A DNA stretch of 64,000 nucleotides from Oceanospirillaceae bacterium (GCA_015665455.1 JADFAD010000001.1:124001-188000); one strand, 5' to 3'. Positions 25,380-34,716 are shown, numbered from the stretch's first letter. Notes: generated by a model from the letters alone, not told the origin. Made by a program: numbers and translations.

Positions 25380-26900
25380 ATGACTGTAATTCGCCAAGAT
25401 GATTTAATCGATAGTGTAGCGGATGCCCTGCAATACATTTCTTATTATCACCCAAAAGATTTTATTGATGCGGTGCATGAAGCATATCAACGTGAAGAAT
25501 CTCAAGCTGCTAAAGATGCAATGGCTCAGATTTTAATTAACTCCAGGATGTGTGCCGAAGGTAAGCGCCCACTTTGTCAGGATACTGGTATTGTTACTGT
25601 CTTCGTTAAGGTTGGTATGGATGTTCAGTGGGATGCTGACATGGCCCTCGAAGATATGATCAACGAAGGTGTTCGTAGAGCGTATACTCATCCAGACAAC
25701 GTACTTCGTGCCTCTATTCTTGCTGATCCAGCTGGGAAGCGTCAAAACACGAAAGATAATACGCCTGCAGTGATTCATACACAGATTGTGGCTGGTAATA
25801 CCGTTGACATTCAAGTGGCTGCAAAAGGTGGTGGTTCAGAGAATAAGTCTAAGATGGTTATGTTGAATCCATCAGATAGTATCGTTGATTGGGTTGTTAA
25901 AACGGTTCCTACCATGGGTGCAGGCTGGTGTCCACCGGGTATGCTAGGTCTTGGTATTGGTGGTACCGCAGAGAAAGCTGCATTAATGGCTAAAGAATCG
26001 TTGATGGAGCCAGTGGATATTCATGAGCTTAGAGAACGGGGCCCTCAAAATCGAGTTGAAGAGCTTCGTTTAGAAATCATGGAAGCAGTTAATAACCTTG
26101 GTATTGGCGCGCAAGGTTTGGGCGGTTTAACAACGGTATTAGATGTTAAAATCCATGACTATCCTACGCACGCAGCTTCATTGCCTGTTTGTATGATCCC
26201 GAACTGTGCTGCAACACGTCATGCTCACTTTGAGTTAGATGGCTCTGGTCCTGCATTGCAAACGCCACCGAGTTTGGAAGACTGGCCTGAAATCACTTGG
26301 GAAGTGGGAGATTCCGTTCGACGAGTGAATCTTGATACAGTTACTCAAGAAGAAATGGACGAGTGGAAAGCAGGCGAAACTGTTTTGCTGTCCGGTAAAA
26401 TGTTAACGGGCCGTGACGCTGCTCATAAGAAGATGGTCGACATGATTTCCAATGGCGAAGAGCTGCCAGTCGATCTTAAAGGCCGTTTCATTTACTACGT
26501 TGGTCCTGTTGATCCAGTTCGTGAAGAAGTCGTTGGCCCTGCTGGTCCGACAACTGCGACACGTATGGATAAGTTTACACGCACTATGCTGTCTGAAACA
26601 GGCTTGATGGGCATGATTGGTAAAGCTGAACGTGGCCAGGCTGCTGTTGATGCAATTAAAGACTACAAGGCTACCTATTTGATGGCTGTTGGTGGTGCTG
26701 CTTATTTAGTATCTAAGGCTATTAAGAACGCTGAGGTGGTTGCTTTTCCTGAGATGGGAATGGAAGCGATTTATGAATTCGACGTTCAGGATATGCCTGT
26801 TACGGTTGCTGTTGATGTAAACGGTGTTTCCGTTCACCAGACAGGACCTCAGGAATGGTTTGAAAAAATTCATGAGGCAAAAGTTGTAGAAGTTAAATAA
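25380..26900 (+). CDS. fumA: Class I fumarate hydratase (iron-sulfur)
   Basis: TCA-cycle enzyme interconverting fumarate and malate by an oxygen-sensitive 4Fe-4S cluster. The 506-residue protein has the N-terminal cluster half (LCQDTGIVTVFVKVGM, VCMIPNCAATRHAHFELDG as candidate cluster cysteines) and the C-terminal half with GRDAAHKKMVDM and FIYYVGPVDPVREE, as in the single-chain class I enzyme. A tartrate dehydratase relative is less likely, because in that family the two halves are often separate chains. It is monocistronic with a strong terminator after it. Confidence 0.93.
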   Translation: MTVIRQDDLIDSVADALQYISYYHPKDFIDAVHEAYQREESQAAKDAMAQILINSRMCAEGKRPLCQDTGIVTVFVKVGMDVQWDADMALEDMINEGVRRAYTHPDNVLRASILADPAGKRQNTKDNTPAVIHTQIVAGNTVDIQVAAKGGGSENKSKMVMLNPSDSIVDWVVKTVPTMGAGWCPPGMLGLGIGGTAEKAALMAKESLMEPVDIHELRERGPQNRVEELRLEIMEAVNNLGIGAQGLGGLTTVLDVKIHDYPTHAASLPVCMIPNCAATRHAHFELDGSGPALQTPPSLEDWPEITWEVGDSVRRVNLDTVTQEEMDEWKAGETVLLSGKMLTGRDAAHKKMVDMISNGEELPVDLKGRFIYYVGPVDPVREEVVGPAGPTTATRMDKFTRTMLSETGLMGMIGKAERGQAAVDAIKDYKATYLMAVGGAAYLVSKAIKNAEVVAFPEMGMEAIYEFDVQDMPVTVAVDVNGVSVHQTGPQEWFEKIHEAKVVEVK

Positions 26901-26920
26901 ACTTCAATTGCTGAAATAAT

Positions 26921-26960
26921 AAACCCCAAGGTTGCCGCTGGTGACGTTGGGGTTTTTTTA
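26921..26960 (+). terminator. Fumarase terminator
   Basis: AACCCCAA at 26922-26929 pairs with TTGGGGTT at 26947-26954 and is followed by a T run. Confidence 0.88.
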
Positions 26961-27013
26961 TTGTTTAATGAAAATAAAGATATTCATGCATTTATTTATT
27001 ATTGGGTTGTTAC

Positions 27014-27868
27014 ATGGAACGCGTTTATAGATTAGTTATTTCTTGTCCGGATGGTACGGGAATTGTTTCTAAAGTAAGTAATTTTCTATCCGGGCATAAT
27101 GGTTGGATTACAGAAGCAAATCACCATGCTGATCGCCCCAGTGGTATGTTTTATATGCGCAATGAGATTCGTGCGGATTCTCTACCATTTGATCTTGAAG
27201 AGTTCGAGACGTTATTTCAGCCCATTGCTGAAGAATATGGCATGAAATGGCGGATTACAGATTCTCATCAACCGAAGAAAGTTGTATTGATGGCATCTAA
27301 GGAAAGCCATTGTTTGGCTGATATTCTTCATAGGTGGCACAGTAATGAATTGCCGTGTGAAATTTCATGTGTCATTGCAAATCATGACCACCTTAGATCG
27401 ATGGTTGAATGGCATGACATTCCGTTCCACCATGTTCCGGTTGACCCAAATGACAAACCAAAAGCTTTTGCTCAAGTTTCTGGTTTAATCGAGAAATACC
27501 AAGCAGACACGATCGTACTTGCTCGTTACATGCAGATTCTTCCTCCTGAGTTATGTGCTACTCATTCTGGTCGGATTATTAATATCCATCACAGCTTTCT
27601 ACCTTCATTTGCCGGTGCTCGGCCTTACCATCAGGCTGCAGATCGCGGTGTTAAATTGATAGGGGCAACCTGCCATTATGTTACTGAAGTACTGGATGCA
27701 GGGCCGATTATTGATCAGGATGTCAGCCGTATTAGCCACAGAGATACAGTGGAGGATATGGTTCGCTTGGGGAAAGATGTAGAAAAAAGCGTTCTGGCTC
27801 GTGGGCTTCGCTGGCATCTTGAGGACCGCGTAATAGTTCATGGGAACAAAACGGTAGTCTTTACATAA
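27014..27868 (+). CDS. purU: Formyltetrahydrofolate deformylase
   Basis: Hydrolyses 10-formyl-tetrahydrofolate to formate and tetrahydrofolate, balancing one-carbon pools. The 284-residue protein has an N-terminal ACT domain (LVISCPDGTGIVSKVSNFL) and a C-terminal formyltransferase fold with INIHHSFLPSFAGARPYHQA and LDAGPIIDQDVSRISH, which hold the catalytic Asn, His and Asp. I use the ATG at 27014; a TTG four codons earlier is the only other option. The ribosome-binding site is weak. A large hairpin terminator follows. Confidence 0.95.
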   Translation: MERVYRLVISCPDGTGIVSKVSNFLSGHNGWITEANHHADRPSGMFYMRNEIRADSLPFDLEEFETLFQPIAEEYGMKWRITDSHQPKKVVLMASKESHCLADILHRWHSNELPCEISCVIANHDHLRSMVEWHDIPFHHVPVDPNDKPKAFAQVSGLIEKYQADTIVLARYMQILPPELCATHSGRIINIHHSFLPSFAGARPYHQAADRGVKLIGATCHYVTEVLDAGPIIDQDVSRISHRDTVEDMVRLGKDVEKSVLARGLRWHLEDRVIVHGNKTVVFT

Positions 27869-27881
27869 GTAAGCTTTCTAT

Positions 27882-27934
27882 AAAGTGTGTTCCAGCCATT
27901 ACTTATGAATGGGCAGTATGGAATACACTTTTTA
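27882..27934. terminator. Long hairpin terminator between convergent genes
   Basis: AAAGTGTGTTCCA at 27882-27894 pairs with TGGAATACACTTT at 27919-27931 (one G-U pair), with an additional inner stem GCCATT/AATGGGC, then a T run. It ends purU and could also serve the gene on the minus strand. Confidence 0.85.
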
Positions 27935-27939
27935 TTGAT

Positions 27940-29163
27940 TCAATTGAATATTGATAAATCAAGAGGTTCGTTGTTTAACGTTATTTTTCCTTTGTTAATC
28001 CTAATGTCTTCTTTTTCATTGTTTGTTCTGAGCTCAATATCCCCTGACGTTTGCGAAATTAAAGATATTAAATGATCGTCCATGTATTCAGGTAAGTCAG
28101 GAAAGAATATTTCACCTGTAATGTTCTTGATTTGTTTTTCTTGAGTAGAGTAATAAGAGAGTGCCTTAAATTTCACAGTGGCATTATCTGAAAGGAGTTC
28201 AGGCGTCAGGGTCTGAATCGTTGTCATATATTCAAGCTGAGCATACTCATCAAATGCCGAGTCAAATTCAAAATAGGCCCGCTGGATGAGGTCGTACAGT
28301 GAAATCATCGCATTTAGGTCTGCATCTTGTATTAGGGCGTTTAGTGTTAAGTTTTCCCAGTGATTCCACGGTGTCTTGAGTACTCTGGACTCTGCTTCAA
28401 TAGTCAGGTTTGTTGCTCTGTTAGACTCTTCAATTGAAATGCTATTTGTGACTTTAAGGCGTAGGTTTTTTAGATCAATTGGTGTTGAGGGAACTGAAAG
28501 ATCTTGTATTGATAAAATTGACTCTCCCTGCCAGTGCTCATCGTCCTGTCTTGAAAGGCGTGAGAGTAAACTTATATTTTCGATTTTTACTTTGTTATTA
28601 GAATGATGTTTGGGGTTTGTTCCTTGCCAATGAAGTCGAAAATTAATTTGGTTGAATTCGCTATCAGAGTCAACGGATATAATCATTGGTAGAAAGTCGG
28701 CCGTCGAGTTTGATGCATGAGTTGAGCTTTGCTCTGGAATGTTCAAGTTGAGGTTGAGTTGAATGTTTCCAAGGAAGCCTGCTCGGGCATGGGCGATAAA
28801 ATGGAGTGGGGAAGCATCTTGTGAATGTGTCTTTTGGGGCGTATTACTAAATATGTAGAATGCACCAACCCCTGGTTGGTTATTAATGAATGTAATTGGC
28901 CCATGTTTGAGGGAAAAATCGTAAGTCCCCAAGTCTGTATTGGATTCTTCAAATTCATCTTCGATGCTGGACGCGATTTGAAATGAACTGCTAAACCAAT
29001 TTTGTTGGTAATTTAGTATTTCAAAATCGAGGGCGGTATTGAGATTGCTCAGATATACCGCTCTTTCAATATGTTGTTTGGCTAAGAACCCCATTAGGCC
29101 AGGTAAACCAAATAGAAAAGCGGTTAGGACGATCAAAGCAATAGTAAGTTGTTTTTTATTCAT
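27940..29163 (-). CDS. DUF945 (YdgA-like) family protein
   Basis: A 407-residue protein with one N-terminal hydrophobic helix (ALIVLTAFLFGLPGLMGFLA) and a long extracytoplasmic part of beta-rich character. The pattern following the anchor (HIERAVYLSNLNTALDFEIL, then NWFSSSFQI) matches the DUF945/YdgA family, whose members are membrane-attached and of uncertain function. The C-terminus ends in a short strand after GKITLNNEPLDLS. It is 17 bases downstream of the DUF2971 gene and probably shares its transcript. Confidence 0.8.
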   Translation of the reverse strand: MNKKQLTIALIVLTAFLFGLPGLMGFLAKQHIERAVYLSNLNTALDFEILNYQQNWFSSSFQIASSIEDEFEESNTDLGTYDFSLKHGPITFINNQPGVGAFYIFSNTPQKTHSQDASPLHFIAHARAGFLGNIQLNLNLNIPEQSSTHASNSTADFLPMIISVDSDSEFNQINFRLHWQGTNPKHHSNNKVKIENISLLSRLSRQDDEHWQGESILSIQDLSVPSTPIDLKNLRLKVTNSISIEESNRATNLTIEAESRVLKTPWNHWENLTLNALIQDADLNAMISLYDLIQRAYFEFDSAFDEYAQLEYMTTIQTLTPELLSDNATVKFKALSYYSTQEKQIKNITGEIFFPDLPEYMDDHLISLISQTSGDIELRTNNEKEDIRINKGKITLNNEPLDLSIFN

Positions 29164-29180
29164 TATTTATTAGTAACTTA

Positions 29181-30098
29181 TTATTTGCCTGAATGGATTT
29201 TTTCTATCTTAAGAGTAAATTGATTCATGTTTGGGCTACAAGAGTAGATATCGGTTTCAGGCAGGCTCTCTTTTATTGTGTTTATGAGCTTGATTTTTTC
29301 GTCAGCTGGTACCGCTGCTCCGAAGTAGATTCTTTTCAAGTTTGACTTGTTGAAATTGAAGTCCGTGTGCTTATTCTGCTCTGATTGGAGCACTTGGCCT
29401 TCAGATAGAACTCGCAAACACCTCCATTCCTGTTCAGGCATGGACGCTTTTGATTTTACTAAAAACTGCCCAGAAAACATGGTCTTTGGATCTAAACGGC
29501 GTATTCCCAAGATATGTTCAATTTGAGCTCTCATGTCGGTTAAAACTGGACGTTGCTCACCGTATTTAACTTTCGTCGGGTTTTGAGGGGTTCCGTCGTC
29601 GTGAGAGGCATTAACATCAAATCCGAAGGCAACTCCATTGTGGTTGTTGGCATGATTCTGCCAAAGCGCCAAGTTGTCTGGTTTGTCACCGAGAGACAAT
29701 ATTCTTAAATGGGTTAAGTAGTAATCCCAATGCTCCAACATTTCTTGGTTTTTTTCTTGTTGCTTCATGATGGTACTTTGCAACAGATCCGTTAATACAG
29801 ATCGAGCTTCTTCTTCTGAATCGAATCGGTCTGTAGAGCGCCAGCGGATGATTGCTTTGACGATGGGATTTGTCGTGTCTTTGAAAGGCAAAGAATGGGT
29901 AAATATCATGCCAGCGACAAATTTTGCCAGAGCTTCGGTCAAAATATCATCTTTGATCATTAATGATTTCGCAGAGTTTACGGCAAAAGGCTCAGGTAGC
30001 TCGCTAGGTGAAAGCCAGCGAAGTTTTTGAGAGCTGATGATGTTGTTTGCAGTATTTAAATCAGCGTATTTATAAAGTAATGCGGGAATGGAGGACAC
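29181..30098 (-). CDS. DUF2971 domain protein
   Basis: A 305-residue soluble protein beginning with LLYKYADLNTANNIISSQKL, then RWLSPSELPEPF, and containing LALWQNHANNHNGVAFGFDV and EQEWRCLRVLSEG, the landmarks of DUF2971 proteins. The biochemical function is unknown; relatives often sit in variable or defence-associated regions, but nothing else here supports such a role. It carries no signal peptide. It is transcribed away from the ParA gene, with 257 bases between. Confidence 0.82.
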   Translation of the reverse strand: MSSIPALLYKYADLNTANNIISSQKLRWLSPSELPEPFAVNSAKSLMIKDDILTEALAKFVAGMIFTHSLPFKDTTNPIVKAIIRWRSTDRFDSEEEARSVLTDLLQSTIMKQQEKNQEMLEHWDYYLTHLRILSLGDKPDNLALWQNHANNHNGVAFGFDVNASHDDGTPQNPTKVKYGEQRPVLTDMRAQIEHILGIRRLDPKTMFSGQFLVKSKASMPEQEWRCLRVLSEGQVLQSEQNKHTDFNFNKSNLKRIYFGAAVPADEKIKLINTIKESLPETDIYSCSPNMNQFTLKIEKIHSGK

Positions 30099-30355
30099 TC
30101 CAAAACTCCATGTCAGGCTAAATCGTAATTTTTAGAATAAAATGAAAATATTAGTATTGTTTAGATCGGCGTTGAAAGCAATTGCTTTAGGCTTCTTGTG
30201 TATAAATAACTAATTTTTGTGAAGTTCTTAGAAAAGCACCTAGACTTGGAGAATTAGTTAGGCTCTCGGATGAATACCTATCGACCCTAATGATTGTTTA
30301 GATTAAAATATGACCGAAATCCGACAGTAGAATTCAAGATCAGGGGAATATATAA

Positions 30356-31150
30356 ATGCGTCGAGTCGTGTTTAACCAGAAAGGTGGAGTAGGGAAGTCC
30401 AGTATTACATGTAACTTAGCTGCAATCAGTGCGCAGCAAGGCCTGAAAACACTGGTTATTGATCTGGATATACAAGGGAATACAACTCATTACTTGTTGG
30501 GTAAGCCTTCATCTGAGTGTGAAAATAATATAGCTCAATACTTTGAACAAATTCTTTCATTTAAAGTATTTAATAAAAAGCCTGAAGATTTTATAACGCC
30601 AACGCCTTATGAAAACCTTGATGTGATTGCATCCAGTCCTGAGCTTGAACATTTAGAGAGAAAGCTAGAATCTAAACATAAAATCTATAAGTTGCGTGAT
30701 GCCTTAAAAGGTCTTGAGCGTAAATATGATCGGATATTTGTGGATACGGCTCCTGCTCTCAATTTCTATACTCAGTCCGCTTTAATCGGCTGCAATAAAT
30801 GTTTGATTCCATTCGATTGCGATGACTTTTCCCGTAAAGCACTTTATAACTTGGGAATGGAAATTCAAGAGATTCAAGAAGATCATAATGACGAGCTTAA
30901 GATCGAAGGAATTATTGTGAATCAGTTTCAGCCGAGAGCAAGCTTGCCTCAGCAGCTTATCAAAGAACTGATTGAGGAAGGTCTACCAGTTCTTCCTGTT
31001 TACTTAACAAGCTCGATTAAGATGAAAGAATCTCATCAAAAAAATCGACCTCTTATTCATTTAGACCCTAAGCATAAATTGACTCAGCAATTTGTTGAGT
31101 TGAGTGCGGTACTCGAGGGGAAAAAGGTAGATCACCCTGAATTTGCTTGA
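30356..31150 (+). CDS. ParA family ATPase without an adjacent ParB
   Basis: A 264-residue deviant Walker-type ATPase. Walker A is QKGGVGKSS (residues 8-16, including the signature Lys9 and the catalytic Lys14), the A' segment is LVIDLDIQGNTTH, and Walker B lies in RIFVDTAPALNFYTQ. It most resembles the ParA/Soj type that positions cargo or chromosome regions. No ParB or parS-like repeat is nearby, and chromosomal parAB is normally by the origin, so this is an orphan with unknown cargo. AGGGG precedes the ATG. A strong terminator follows. Confidence 0.9.
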   Translation: MRRVVFNQKGGVGKSSITCNLAAISAQQGLKTLVIDLDIQGNTTHYLLGKPSSECENNIAQYFEQILSFKVFNKKPEDFITPTPYENLDVIASSPELEHLERKLESKHKIYKLRDALKGLERKYDRIFVDTAPALNFYTQSALIGCNKCLIPFDCDDFSRKALYNLGMEIQEIQEDHNDELKIEGIIVNQFQPRASLPQQLIKELIEEGLPVLPVYLTSSIKMKESHQKNRPLIHLDPKHKLTQQFVELSAVLEGKKVDHPEFA

Positions 31151-31170
31151 TGGATGTATTTTAGGAATAT

Positions 31171-31207
31171 AAAAACGCCGCTCTGGAAACAGTGCGGCGT
31201 TTTTTTT
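31171..31207. terminator. Bidirectional hairpin terminator
   Basis: AAAAACGCCGC at 31171-31181 pairs with GCGGCGTTTTT at 31194-31204. It sits between the convergent parA-like and DUF3549 genes. Confidence 0.88.
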
Positions 31208-31229
31208 AGACTATGGGGAGGCTTATTTC

Positions 31230-32282
31230 TTATTTGATTCCACTGAAAAGGCTGCCAATGCATTTGCTTAGTGCTTCAGATCGTTCAGTTCTTCGGATCG
31301 TGTTCATTAACCAAGGTCGAACGCCTGGGATGGCAACGAGATCGGTAAAAAATTGAATGAATATATACTCTGCGCTTTCTTGATGAGCGATCTTTTCAAA
31401 CAGCTGGTAGCAAAGCTCTTCATTTTCTAAGTCTTTCCAACAGCGACTGGCAATGGTTGACAATACTTCTAGGTTCCCTCCGATGGAAGGAATGTTCAGC
31501 ATTTTAAGGATTAAGTCTTGTCTGGGTTGAGTCGCCTTCGAACCAGATAATGCACGAAGTAGAGCAATCAGAGTTAATATGTCAGGCGTCTCTTTAGTTA
31601 ATTCGGTTTTAGCCTGCTTGAGAATCGCTTGAGTCAGTTCGGTAGAAGGTGACTCATTTTCCAGTAAAGATAAAACTATTTGTTTGGGTGTTTCTGGTAG
31701 CCAGGCTAACGCTTTAGTAATGAGTTCATCATGATTCATTTCTTCAAGTCTTGCACAGACATCAGCAAGGCCTTGTAAGCCGATACTTTCCCAGCTTTGT
31801 TCGGTTTGCTCTTGTTTCAGATAACTAATGGCTGGCTCATAAAAGCTGGACGCATTTTTATTCAAGAAATGAGATATTTTCGAGTGGAAGGCTGCCATCC
31901 TTTCTTGATTCGGAGTGAATGCTAGGTTCGATTCATTAAGAATGGACTGTTCTTTTGATTCTGGGTTGTTCAGTCTGTTTTGAACTGCTTTCATTAAGCG
32001 TTGAATAAAGTCATCTCTAGATGCAGGAATGATGATGCCTTGCTCATCCAACGGTAATTTAAGGAACCAAATGAGTGGTTCATCTTTGGTTTCGTTCCAC
32101 CAGATAAGAATCCCAAGCCAAGCATGGCGTTGCAGAGGTGTGGGATAAGGTGCTTTAAAATTCTCAAAGGTCTGGAATTGATTGTTTGAGAGTCGATATA
32201 CTTTACGACCCATATCAAAAACACGAAGTTCAGCGTCCAGTGATTTTACAAAATCGGTGATCGTATTGATGACGGTTTCCAT
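31230..32282 (-). CDS. DUF3549 family protein
   Basis: A 350-residue soluble, helical protein. The N-terminal part (DFVKSLDAELRVFDMGRKVY, then LQRHAWLGILIWWNE and PLIWFLKLPLDEQGIIIPA) matches the DUF3549 pattern. The remainder is a string of helical pairs reminiscent of HEAT repeats. No catalytic motif is visible. It is divergent from the yqcC gene, an arrangement I associate with Pseudomonas and Oceanospirillales chromosomes. Confidence 0.8.
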   Translation of the reverse strand: METVINTITDFVKSLDAELRVFDMGRKVYRLSNNQFQTFENFKAPYPTPLQRHAWLGILIWWNETKDEPLIWFLKLPLDEQGIIIPASRDDFIQRLMKAVQNRLNNPESKEQSILNESNLAFTPNQERMAAFHSKISHFLNKNASSFYEPAISYLKQEQTEQSWESIGLQGLADVCARLEEMNHDELITKALAWLPETPKQIVLSLLENESPSTELTQAILKQAKTELTKETPDILTLIALLRALSGSKATQPRQDLILKMLNIPSIGGNLEVLSTIASRCWKDLENEELCYQLFEKIAHQESAEYIFIQFFTDLVAIPGVRPWLMNTIRRTERSEALSKCIGSLFSGIK

Positions 32283-32370
32283 AGTACCTCTTGAATTGGT
32301 GTTCGTTTTTCGTATTGCGAATTTATACGCAATTATAACACGCTGTTTATAAAACGTAGGTCTCTCTTTT

Positions 32371-32709
32371 ATGTCTGATATTAAGTACCAAGAAGTTAAA
32401 AAAGTTTTGCTGAGTATTGAAAGTGAAATGCAGAGAGTTGGTTTATGGTCTGCAGGAGCGCCTTCTCCAGAAGCTTTTCTGAGTGATCAGCCCTTTTCAT
32501 ACGATACTATGACGTTAATTGAGTGGGTTCAGTTTGTCTTTTTGAAGAAAATGAAAGAGCTTATTGAAAATGATATGCCGCTGCCTTCTCGCTGCGGCAT
32601 ATCCCCCATGGCAGAAGAATACTTTAAGGGCTTATCTGTTGATAGTAGTCGGTTACTCGCCTTATTTGGCGAAGTGGATGTTATTTTAGGTGGTTTGGCT
32701 GAAAATTAA
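32371..32709 (+). CDS. yqcC: YqcC family protein
   Basis: A 112-residue helical protein of the DUF446/YqcC family, recognised from QRVGLWSAGAPSPEAFLSDQ, then PFSYDTMTLIEWVQFVFL and ISPMAEEYF. Its biochemical role is not known; in other gammaproteobacteria yqcC often precedes truC (tRNA pseudouridine synthase), which is not the next gene here. Confidence 0.88.
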   Translation: MSDIKYQEVKKVLLSIESEMQRVGLWSAGAPSPEAFLSDQPFSYDTMTLIEWVQFVFLKKMKELIENDMPLPSRCGISPMAEEYFKGLSVDSSRLLALFGEVDVILGGLAEN

Positions 32710-32778
32710 CCAATTTGGTATGGGATGTGCATTCATCTATTTATGGATACGAGATGTTACATAGATAGAGGCTAGACC

Positions 32779-33279
32779 ATGGCAATTAATCAGGTTTCTG
32801 GAAATGGTGTCAATACTTCGACTCAGTCTACGTCGAGACAAGCTATTGATACTGTTGATAAGTCAAAAAGCAGTCATCATAAGGAAGAAGGTGAACAAAG
32901 CAGTCCTTACAGTGATCGAGTTTCAATATCTTCTAAGGCATCGCAATTGGAACGGTTATCTCAGGAGTTATTTTCACAGATGGCTCCTGAAACGCAAATC
33001 GGCGATGTCGCCCACAAGCTCTATGAATACGGGTTTATTTCAATCGAGGATTTAAACCACTTGCCTTTGGAAACGCGAACGCATCAGATTGAGAGCCCAG
33101 CTCAAGCGGTTGATGTTTTACAATCTCAAGCCAAAGAGTTGGTTCTTCAAGGGGAAGACTCCGATACATTGGAAGGTGTAAATAAAGTGCTTGTCACGTT
33201 AAAGAATATGACCGCACCAAGTTATCCTGCAAGTGCTTATCAGCGTGTAACTGGCTATGGGTACGTTGGTATTCAATAA
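32779..33279 (+). CDS. Unknown protein with a FlgM-like N-terminal pattern
   Basis: A 166-residue soluble protein. The first 60 residues are polar and probably disordered (Ser, Thr and Gln rich), followed by SDRVSISSKASQLERLSQEL, which resembles the serine-rich entry to the FlgM anti-sigma and flagellar-protein segments. The likeness is short, so I assign no function. The C-terminus ends YQRVTGYGYVGIQ. It is 70 bases after yqcC and followed by a weak hairpin (CCCA/TGGG with a T run near 33345). Confidence 0.6.
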   Translation: MAINQVSGNGVNTSTQSTSRQAIDTVDKSKSSHHKEEGEQSSPYSDRVSISSKASQLERLSQELFSQMAPETQIGDVAHKLYEYGFISIEDLNHLPLETRTHQIESPAQAVDVLQSQAKELVLQGEDSDTLEGVNKVLVTLKNMTAPSYPASAYQRVTGYGYVGIQ

Positions 33280-33522
33280 GCTATCTCTTGCTTCCTTCCA
33301 TATGTAACTCTCATAAAAGCCCATTCTGATCCTAAAGTTTGGGTTTTTTACTTTTAAATAGTAATAACTTCTCTTTGTTTTCTTTTTTTGTTTTCGTCTA
33401 TCTAACTAGTATGTCTATTCTAAATACCGTTGCTAGCATCGAGGTAACCTTCAGCACACTTTGATTGGTTAAGTTGCACTTTCAAGGACGTGTTTGTGTT
33501 TAACTTGTAAAAGGAAAAAGCT

Positions 33523-33948
33523 ATGTCTGAAGTTATTGATGCTATTGAAACAGAAGAGAATATTAGTACTAAAGTTGCGGAACGTATTCGTGTATCGGCT
33601 CACCAGATTTGGTTGGCTGGTCTGGGCGCTTATGCCAAGGCTGAAGAAGAGGGTATTAAGGCTATAGATTCTCTTATAAAAGAGGGTGAGGGTGTGGAGT
33701 CGCGAGCGAGTGAGGTTCGTAAAGACACGGCTGCAAAGACAAATGAAATTCGTGAAAAGGCGACTCAAAAGATTGATGACGTTAAAAGCAATGTTGTTGA
33801 GAGAATTGAAAAGCTTCAGTCTGAAATAGATCAGCGTATTGCAGTAGTGATTAACTTCTTTGGTTTACCGAGTAAATCAGATGTTGAAGAGTTGATTGAA
33901 AAAGTTGAGGAATTGAATAAGTCAGTTAAGGCTTTGTCTAAGGCTTAG
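33523..33948 (+). CDS. Phasin family protein (polyhydroxyalkanoate granule-associated)
   Basis: A 141-residue amphipathic helical protein. It begins with the phasin signature HQIWLAGLGAYAKAEEEG and continues in heptad-like repeats (RKDTAAKTNEIREKATQKID) with a C-terminal leucine-zipper-like coil. Phasins coat storage granules and stabilise them; family members also act as general chaperones. A PhaD-like regulator lies convergently beside it, and a thiolase is at 48775, though no PHA synthase gene is in the window. Confidence 0.88.
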   Translation: MSEVIDAIETEENISTKVAERIRVSAHQIWLAGLGAYAKAEEEGIKAIDSLIKEGEGVESRASEVRKDTAAKTNEIREKATQKIDDVKSNVVERIEKLQSEIDQRIAVVINFFGLPSKSDVEELIEKVEELNKSVKALSKA

Positions 33949-33957
33949 ATATAAACC

Positions 33958-33992
33958 TAGTTATTAGGCTTCATGATGAAGCCTAATAACTA
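33958..33992. terminator. Perfect palindromic hairpin between phasin and regulator genes
   Basis: TAGTTATTAGGCTTCAT at 33958-33974 is followed after one base by its exact reverse complement (33976-33992). It starts nine bases past the phasin stop and ends 12 bases before the regulator stop. The stem is strong, but there is no long T tract, so it may act as a bidirectional terminator or RNA 3'-end stabiliser. Confidence 0.7.
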
Positions 33993-34003
33993 TTGATTCT
34001 TCA

Positions 34004-34624
34004 TTAAAGGTACTTCTTACTTAGGTCTTGCATGAATGCCCTGTGTGTTGGCTCAAGGTAGGGCGTCAATAGGCTCATGACTTGGTAAACGCCTTTTCCT
34101 AAATCTTCAGTATGTTTACCTTTGTTTCTAACATTTTCATAGTTGAGCCAGTAGGTCATGGTCATGGCTATGTTTTGTGATATTGACTCAATTTCTTCTT
34201 CACTGGCGATCATCGTAGCGTTAGCGACAAGGCCTTTGCAGATGGCCCTGTTTACACGTTCTTTTTTATCTAAGATACGATTGAAGTGAGTCGCCAGTTT
34301 ATCAACGCTTGCTAAGAGATCTGGCAGGTTGCGATATATAAAGCGATATTCCCAAATATGCTCAAATAATAAATGAATGAATAACCAGTGATCCTCCATA
34401 GTGATATCACGGTCTTCGGGTGGCGGAACCAGAATTTCATTCATTCTTCGCTCGAACTGTTGGTAGAGTTCGTAAATAATTTCGTTTTTATTTCGAAAGT
34501 GGTAATAAAGATTCCCTGGAGAAATATCCATTTCATCTGCAATGTGAATGGTGGTTACATTTGGTTCACCAAACTCATTGAATAACTCCAGACTGGTTAC
34601 AAGAATTCTATCTCTAGTTTTCAT
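34004..34624 (-). CDS. TetR family regulator, PhaD-like
   Basis: A 206-residue regulator with an N-terminal helix-turn-helix: MKTRDRILVTSLELFNEFG, then HIADEMDISPGNLYYHFRNK, the classic TetR recognition helix. The ligand-binding part is typical of PhaD, which activates phasin and storage-granule genes in pseudomonads. I start at the ATG at 34622-34624, matching PhaD-type N-termini; a TTG seven codons upstream is the alternative. It is convergent with the phasin gene. Confidence 0.85.
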   Translation of the reverse strand: MKTRDRILVTSLELFNEFGEPNVTTIHIADEMDISPGNLYYHFRNKNEIIYELYQQFERRMNEILVPPPEDRDITMEDHWLFIHLLFEHIWEYRFIYRNLPDLLASVDKLATHFNRILDKKERVNRAICKGLVANATMIASEEEIESISQNIAMTMTYWLNYENVRNKGKHTEDLGKGVYQVMSLLTPYLEPTHRAFMQDLSKKYL

Positions 34625-34716
34625 AACTGCCGACCGCCTAGTCAATCCTTATGACACAAACATACTGTTATCAGCATGTTATGATTCAAATAATGTTATA
34701 ACGAATTAGATTAGAA

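Noticed and set aside
29181-31150. Plasmid or phage remnant, or defence island, suggested by DUF2971 and ParA
   Set aside because: No integrase, transposase, replication, restriction or toxin gene and no attachment-site repeat nearby; the flanking genes (purU, DUF3549, yqcC) are ordinary chromosomal genes.
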